A stretch of 7,008 nucleotides of DNA, taken from DATIXD01 sp035518875. Lineage in GTDB: Bacteria; Pseudomonadota; Gammaproteobacteria; Methylococcales; Methylococcaceae. The stretch lies in contig DATIXD010000297.1 in NCBI GenBank assembly GCA_035518875.1, positions 1 to 7,008 of the forward strand, in the 5' to 3' direction. This document shows, piece by piece, positions 6,006 to 7,008 of the stretch (position 1 is the stretch's first letter; each line of letters opens with the position of its first letter). The notes under the pieces are model-generated. The model saw only the letters and a program-made list of their open reading frames with translations. It was not told where the DNA came from and ran no database searches. A program made the position numbers and the translations under genes.

Positions 6006-6117
6006 AAGGTCAAAAATTCAACGGGCTTTCCCGCCCCTTCACGCTCGAAGGATGCCCGCGTAACGGGGCATTGTCAACCGTATAGATGACACCATGTAGA
6101 TGGCACGGAGTAGCGGA

Positions 6118-6146
6118 TTGACGAACTTCTGTTAGACCTGAATACT
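6118..6146 (+). promoter_or_regulatory. Putative sigma70 promoter of the serine protease gene
   Basis: TTGACG (6118-6123, five of six consensus bases) and AATACT (6141-6146, four of six) are separated by an ideal 17 bases. Transcription would begin near 6153, giving a leader of about 40 bases that includes the AGGAG ribosome binding site at 6181-6185. No operator-like repeat is obvious beside it. Confidence 0.5.
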
Positions 6147-6180
6147 CAAACATAAGAGGTTCTCGTTGGCAACCGGGAAG

Positions 6181-6185
6181 AGGAG
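6181..6185 (+). promoter_or_regulatory. Ribosome binding site that decides the protease start
   Basis: AGGAG lies seven bases before ATG 6193, an ideal spacing. It favours this ATG over the in-frame TTG at 6166, which has no ribosome binding site and would put a basic nine-residue extension (TGKRRRP) before the signal peptide. Confidence 0.65.
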
Positions 6186-6192
6186 AAGGCCG

Positions 6193-6882
6193 ATGCGCGG
6201 CATGGTGATGCTTGACTTGGTGCTGTGTTGTTTGGTTCTCAGCGTTCCAGCCTACGCAGAGGTGAATTACGCCCTCGCGCAGAGTGTCGTGCAGATTCAC
6301 GCCTATTCTAAAGAAAGCCGGGTGTTTCTTGGTTCCGGCGTGGTCGTCGGGCCCCATCGTGTAGCGACCAACTGTCATGTCACCCGAACCGCGCGGGTAA
6401 TCGTTGTCAGCAAAGGCCCCTTGCGCTATCGGGCCGTCAGCCAGAAGGCCGATCCCAAACGCGACATTTGTATTCTCGAGGCACCTGGGATTCAGCAGCC
6501 TGCGGCGACTCTGGGCGCCGCATCCCGACTCGCCGTAGGCGAACCGGTTTATGTTTACGGTTATCCCAGGGCCATCGGGATTGCTTTTTCGGCGGGCCGC
6601 ATTGAGGCTTTGCATCCCTATGAAGGCAGCCGGGTCATCGAAACCTCGGCCGATTTTGCGCAGGGCGTCAGTGGCGGCGGGCTTTTCGATGACAGCGGGC
6701 GACTCATTGGCCTCGCCACCTTTCTCTCGGCGGGTCGTAGCGGCCATTACTATGCCATACCCGCCGACTGGATTGCGGCGCTCGCCCGTGCGGCTTTCCA
6801 CAAGATCGAACCCTTGGTCGGATCGCCGTTCTGGGAAGATGTCTCGGCGCTACCGCCCTTTCTCAGGAGGCCCGGGCAGTGA
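6193..6882 (+). CDS. Exported trypsin-like serine protease (S1/DegP-like fold, no PDZ domain)
   Basis: The 229-residue product has an N-terminal signal peptide: a hydrophobic core (MLDLVLCCLVLSV) and a likely signal peptidase I site after AYA, near residue 22. The mature protein should therefore be periplasmic or secreted. The catalytic triad of the trypsin fold is visible: His62 in TNCHV, Asp91 in KRDICIL, and Ser160 in GVSGGGLF. The G-x-S-G-G context and the ILEAPG and GYPRAIG segments recall the DegP/HtrA protease domain, but the protein ends about 50 residues after the catalytic region, with no PDZ domain. The substrate is unknown. The start at ATG 6193 is set by AGGAG seven bases upstream. 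The gene has its own promoter-like sequence and stands alone, divergent from the small hypothetical gene. Alternatives are an inactive homologue or a specialised processing protease, but the intact triad argues for activity. Confidence 0.85.
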   Translation: MRGMVMLDLVLCCLVLSVPAYAEVNYALAQSVVQIHAYSKESRVFLGSGVVVGPHRVATNCHVTRTARVIVVSKGPLRYRAVSQKADPKRDICILEAPGIQQPAATLGAASRLAVGEPVYVYGYPRAIGIAFSAGRIEALHPYEGSRVIETSADFAQGVSGGGLFDDSGRLIGLATFLSAGRSGHYYAIPADWIAALARAAFHKIEPLVGSPFWEDVSALPPFLRRPGQ

Positions 6883-6954
6883 GCCATCCTGCTCTTCTGG
6901 CTCGATTCTGCGTAGAAGGCCGGAATTCGCAGTGCGTCCGGATATGCACGTCTT

Positions 6955-6995
6955 GTCAGCGGGGTCGAGTCTACGCTGACGCCCGTCGCCACGGG
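6955..6995. other. Two adjacent hairpins in the 3' flank
   Basis: GTCAGCG (6955-6961) pairs with CGCTGAC (6974-6980) around a 12-base loop. It is followed at once by CCCGT (6982-6986) and ACGGG (6991-6995) around a 4-base loop. Neither is followed by a T-run. They lie about 70 bases past the protease stop and directly before a purine-rich GGGAGG. They could be a repeat element, an mRNA 3' structure or a leader of the next gene. Confidence 0.35.
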
Positions 6996-7008
6996 AGGTC
7001 ACGTGATA
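6993..7008 (+). promoter_or_regulatory. Possible ribosome binding site and GTG start of the next gene
   Basis: GGGAGG (6993-6998) is followed after four bases by GTG at 7003-7005, close to the right edge. This could be the start of a rightward gene lying outside the window. Only two codons are visible, so it is a suggestion. Confidence 0.2.

Noticed and set aside
6010..6801. 263-residue open frame on the minus strand opposite the serine protease
   Set aside because: It lies antisense to a protein with a clear signal peptide and catalytic triad, and its translation shows no recognisable domain. It is best explained as a shadow of GC-rich coding.

Overview
The window is a moderately GC-rich bacterial chromosome segment with five recognisable housekeeping-type or enzyme genes, one membrane protein gene, one small hypothetical gene and a decayed transposase. 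The protein types suggest a gammaproteobacterium: an RlmD-type rRNA methyltransferase with its Fe-S cysteines, a short RNase J-like protein without the usual C-terminal domain, a leaderless YkuD protein, and dispersed GTAGGTTGG-type intergenic repeats. A methylotroph- or Methylococcales-like host is only a guess from general resemblance.

Layout. Positions 1-50 hold a dispersed inverted-repeat element. Positions 53-1908 (minus strand) hold a two-gene operon: rlmD followed by an L,D-transpeptidase-like gene, overlapping by four bases (ATGA). Positions 1909-2207 are intergenic, with a short repeat and a small inverted repeat. A HdeD/DUF308-type membrane protein gene on the plus strand follows (2208-2804). 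It lies between two direct copies of a TAACTATCGTG-containing sequence exactly 1050 bases apart; the second copy supplies the stop codon and last residues of a leftward GNAT acetyltransferase gene (3001-3606). The RNase J-like metallo-beta-lactamase gene (3726-5171) is divergent from it.

Positions 5172-5636 carry no intact gene. They contain a minus-strand intrinsic terminator and a clearly decayed IS91-family transposase fragment with lost zinc-binding cysteines, stop codons and frameshifts. The fragment abuts the end of a 122-residue hypothetical gene (5637-6005, minus). An exported trypsin-like serine protease (6193-6882, plus) with its own sigma70-like promoter is divergent from that gene. 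The last 125 bases hold two hairpins and possibly the ribosome binding site and GTG start of the next gene.

Functionally the intact genes fall into RNA metabolism (RlmD, RNase J-like) and envelope or stress functions (L,D-transpeptidase, HdeD-like, periplasmic protease). Apart from the rlmD pair they look like independently transcribed units, not parts of one pathway. I see no CRISPR array, tRNA, rRNA, toxin-antitoxin pair or defence cluster, and nothing that convincingly represents an undescribed system. The most informative signals are the IS91 relic and the repeat pair around the HdeD-like gene.
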